From assembly GCF_009856415.1 (NCBI RefSeq), contig NZ_WMEZ01000002.1, forward strand, positions 248,001 to 312,000: a stretch of 64,000 nucleotides of DNA, in the 5' to 3' direction. Every line of letters begins with the position of its first letter. Position 1 is the stretch's first letter. The notes beneath the pieces are model-generated. The model saw nothing but the letters and a program-made list of their open reading frames with translations. It was not told the DNA's origin and searched no databases. The stretch is from Halobacillus litoralis. Lineage in GTDB: Bacteria > Bacillota > Bacilli > Bacillales > Halobacillaceae. Below are positions 62,517 through 64,000 of this stretch, in pieces. The position numbers were made by a program, and so were the translations under genes.

Positions 62517-63443
62517 CTAAAAAGTGTGCACTTGATGTCTTTCACAATATTTCACTGTTAATTGAATGCCGTCCGATAATGTATAAAACGGCTCCCAATG
62601 GAGGCATCGTTTAGCCTCCTGGTTGGAAAGTAGACTATGACGGATATCACCCTGACGTTCGTCCTGAAAAGAAGGCATCATGGGTTCACTTAAGTTAAAG
62701 TACAGTTCTTCAATGAGATCCAATATAGAAGTTTTAGTGCCTTGGCTGATATTAAACGTTTTTCGATCACCATAATGACAAGCAGCTACGTTCGCTTTGG
62801 CTACATCTTTAACAAAAATAAAATCTCTCGTTTGCAACCCATCTCCGAAAACAGATAATGCCTCCCCTCTCAGGGCTTGATCGATAAACAAGGCCACCAC
62901 CCCTGCTTCTCCTTTTGTATTTTGCCTCATTCCATAAACATTGGAATAGCGAAGAATGGTGTAGTTCAGACCGAATATGTTAGAAAACATTTGAATGTAG
63001 GTTTCTGCATTTCTTTTTGACAATCCATAAAAAGATAAAGGATTTACAGGATGATCCTCACCTATAGGTAAATATTCAGGTGCTCCATAGACGGCAGCTG
63101 ATGAAGCAAAAATAAACTTCTTCACGCCATATTTCACGCAGGCTTCTAAAAGGTTTACTGTTACTTTGATGTTTTCTTCCGCATCAAATCCGGGATTTTT
63201 CATTGAGTAAGATACTGAAACTTGAGCCGCTTGATGAATAACGATATCCGGCCTTTCCTTGGCAAACACTAAATCCAAGTTATCTTTAAGGTCCACATTA
63301 TAGTGATCGACACGGTCAGACATGTTCTCTACCTTTCCTGTTGATAGGTTGTCTAGAACGATTACATCGAAATTATCTAAAAGTAACTCATCTACGATGT
63401 GCGATCCAATAAAACCAGCCCCACCTGTCACTAATACTTTCAC
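62517..63443 (-). CDS. NAD-dependent nucleotide-sugar epimerase (GalE/WbpP-like)
   Basis: A 308-residue extended SDR enzyme: NAD-binding VLVTGGAGFIGSHIVDELL, catalytic YGLSKRNAE (YxxxK) with preceding FASSAAVYG, and NVYGMRQNTKGEAGVVALFID. Likely UDP-sugar 4-epimerase providing a donor for the polymer. GTG at 63443 is used, with AGGTGG five bases upstream; the longer frame to 63521 includes promoter sequences. First gene of the operon. Confidence 0.9.
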   Translation of the reverse strand: MKVLVTGGAGFIGSHIVDELLLDNFDVIVLDNLSTGKVENMSDRVDHYNVDLKDNLDLVFAKERPDIVIHQAAQVSVSYSMKNPGFDAEENIKVTVNLLEACVKYGVKKFIFASSAAVYGAPEYLPIGEDHPVNPLSFYGLSKRNAETYIQMFSNIFGLNYTILRYSNVYGMRQNTKGEAGVVALFIDQALRGEALSVFGDGLQTRDFIFVKDVAKANVAACHYGDRKTFNISQGTKTSILDLIEELYFNLSEPMMPSFQDERQGDIRHSLLSNQEAKRCLHWEPFYTLSDGIQLTVKYCERHQVHTF

Positions 63444-63467
63444 TAATTCCACCTGCCCATCCGCGAT

Positions 63468-63547
63468 TTCTTTATAAAGAACAAACAGATTCACGTTCTT
63501 TATAAAGTATATTACGTTCATTATAGAGTGCTAATCCTGAAATTCAA
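63468..63547 (-). promoter_or_regulatory. Promoter and palindromes upstream of the polysaccharide operon
   Basis: Minus strand: -35 TTGAAT (63542-63547), 16-nt spacer, -10 TATAAT (63520-63525). Between the promoter and the start codon are TTCTTTATAAAGAA (63468-63481, perfect palindrome) and TTCTTTATAAAGTA (63496-63509). A related GTTCTTTCTAAAGAAC lies further upstream at 63631-63646. Confidence 0.6.
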
Positions 63548-63647
63548 AACCTCAAATCCTCCTTTTTTGTTCTCGATAAGACACTTTTCGTGGAGAATAC
63601 TTCCAATACCTCTCTTTTTTTATCTTTTTCGTTCTTTCTAAAGAACA

Positions 63648-63689
63648 AAAGAGTGATCAGTTTCTAAAGAACCAAACTGACCACTCTTT
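63648..63689. terminator. Terminator between the last gene and the polysaccharide operon
   Basis: AAAGAGTGATCAGTTT and AAACTGACCACTCTTT pair with one G-T around a ten-base loop; ends in T residues for the minus-strand gene. The region 63690-63795 is AT-rich without further features. Confidence 0.82.
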
Positions 63690-63795
63690 AATCTAAGGTT
63701 TAAATATCTCAACCCTCTGCTCAAACGTCTTGGGCGAAGAACAGTAAAAAGTTATTACATATATTAATAACCCCTTTTATAATTCGAAAAAACTG

Positions 63796-64000
63796 CTAAG
63801 GTCCAGGGACGGATTGCGACGGATAGTAGGAGTTGTTATCCCCTTGATCGACAATATTTGCTTCATTCACATTAGAAATCAGACTGTTCCTCATGGACTG
63901 AGCAGAGAAATTAACGATCTTACTTTCCGTGGCATATGATTCCACGTCCCATATCATCCCTTGAAAGCGATTATCTGATCCAGATACACGCAAGACCTCT
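63796..64000 (-). CDS. Unrecognised protein, C-terminal end only
   Basis: The last 68 codons of a gene whose start is beyond the window; the frame is open to base 64000. The visible sequence (FQGMIWDVESYATESKIVNFSAQSMRN...NNSYYPSQSVPGP) is hydrophilic, Asn- and Ser-rich. A surface or repeat-containing protein is possible, but I do not recognise a family. Its terminator is at 63648-63689. Confidence 0.55.
   Translation of the reverse strand, partial: EVLRVSGSDNRFQGMIWDVESYATESKIVNFSAQSMRNSLISNVNEANIVDQGDNNSYYPSQSVPGP

Overview
The window looks like a chromosomal segment of a moderately halophilic or marine member of the Bacillaceae (Halobacillus/Pontibacillus type). This is an inference. It rests on strong AGGAGG-type ribosome binding sites with frequent GTG/TTG starts, a Bacillus-type gas vesicle operon, paired secreted S8, M4 and M14 hydrolases, an AdeR-Ald pair, CcpA (cre)-like sites, and a gene set that fits glucosylglycerate (a compatible solute) catabolism. 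I saw no tRNA, rRNA, transposase, phage gene or CRISPR array.

Layout. 1-2.8 kb: the 3' part of a GH13 neopullulanase-type amylase and a MATE exporter. 2.9-6.2 kb: a three-gene cassette (ArsA/Get3-like ATPase, a small protein ending in Cys-Cys, a protein with a CC-x3-C motif) behind a CstA transporter. 6.4-7.5 kb: an acyltransferase. 7.7-13.6 kb: a gas vesicle operon gvpQ-B-R/O-N-F-G-L-S-K-J-T-U. 14-17 kb: secreted subtilase, a 0.5-kb inverted-repeat element, and a yybP-ykoY (Mn2+) riboswitch in front of a CaCA antiporter. 17-24.8 kb: amino-acid ABC transporter, GAF-STAS protein, a YkoGH-like two-component system with two PepSY proteins, and a NERD protein followed by a 5 x 20-bp array.

25-33.9 kb: an eight-gene operon that reads as complete import and breakdown of N-acetylmuramic acid: BadF-type kinase, MurQ etherase, ABC importer, MurR regulator and a GlcD/GlcF pair that probably oxidises the D-lactate released by MurQ. 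It has a consensus promoter and a perfect 11-bp-arm palindrome. 34-40.4 kb: second NERD protein, oligo-1,6-glucosidase, YkvI-like transporter, adeR and ald. 40.7-43.8 kb: M4 and M14 secreted enzymes and a truncated pcp remnant. 44-50.4 kb: SSS symporter, glycerate kinase, a GH13_18 phosphorylase (best read as glucosylglycerate phosphorylase) and a CdaR-type regulator. 50.8-52.3 kb: LCP protein and a split VanZ-like gene. 52.3-63.5 kb: an exopolysaccharide/capsule operon (epimerase, Wzz, a BY-kinase homologue with a degenerate P-loop, Wzx, Wzy, glycosyltransferases, a beta-propeller protein, a priming sugar transferase, an acyltransferase). The window ends in an unrecognised truncated gene.

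Most operons end in clear hairpin-T terminators. An interspersed repeat with the core CCAGGTCATAC sits just 3' of several genes in both simple and fully palindromic forms. Starts were set by Shine-Dalgarno position, so several differ from the longest open frame. All family assignments come from reading the sequence; no database search was run.
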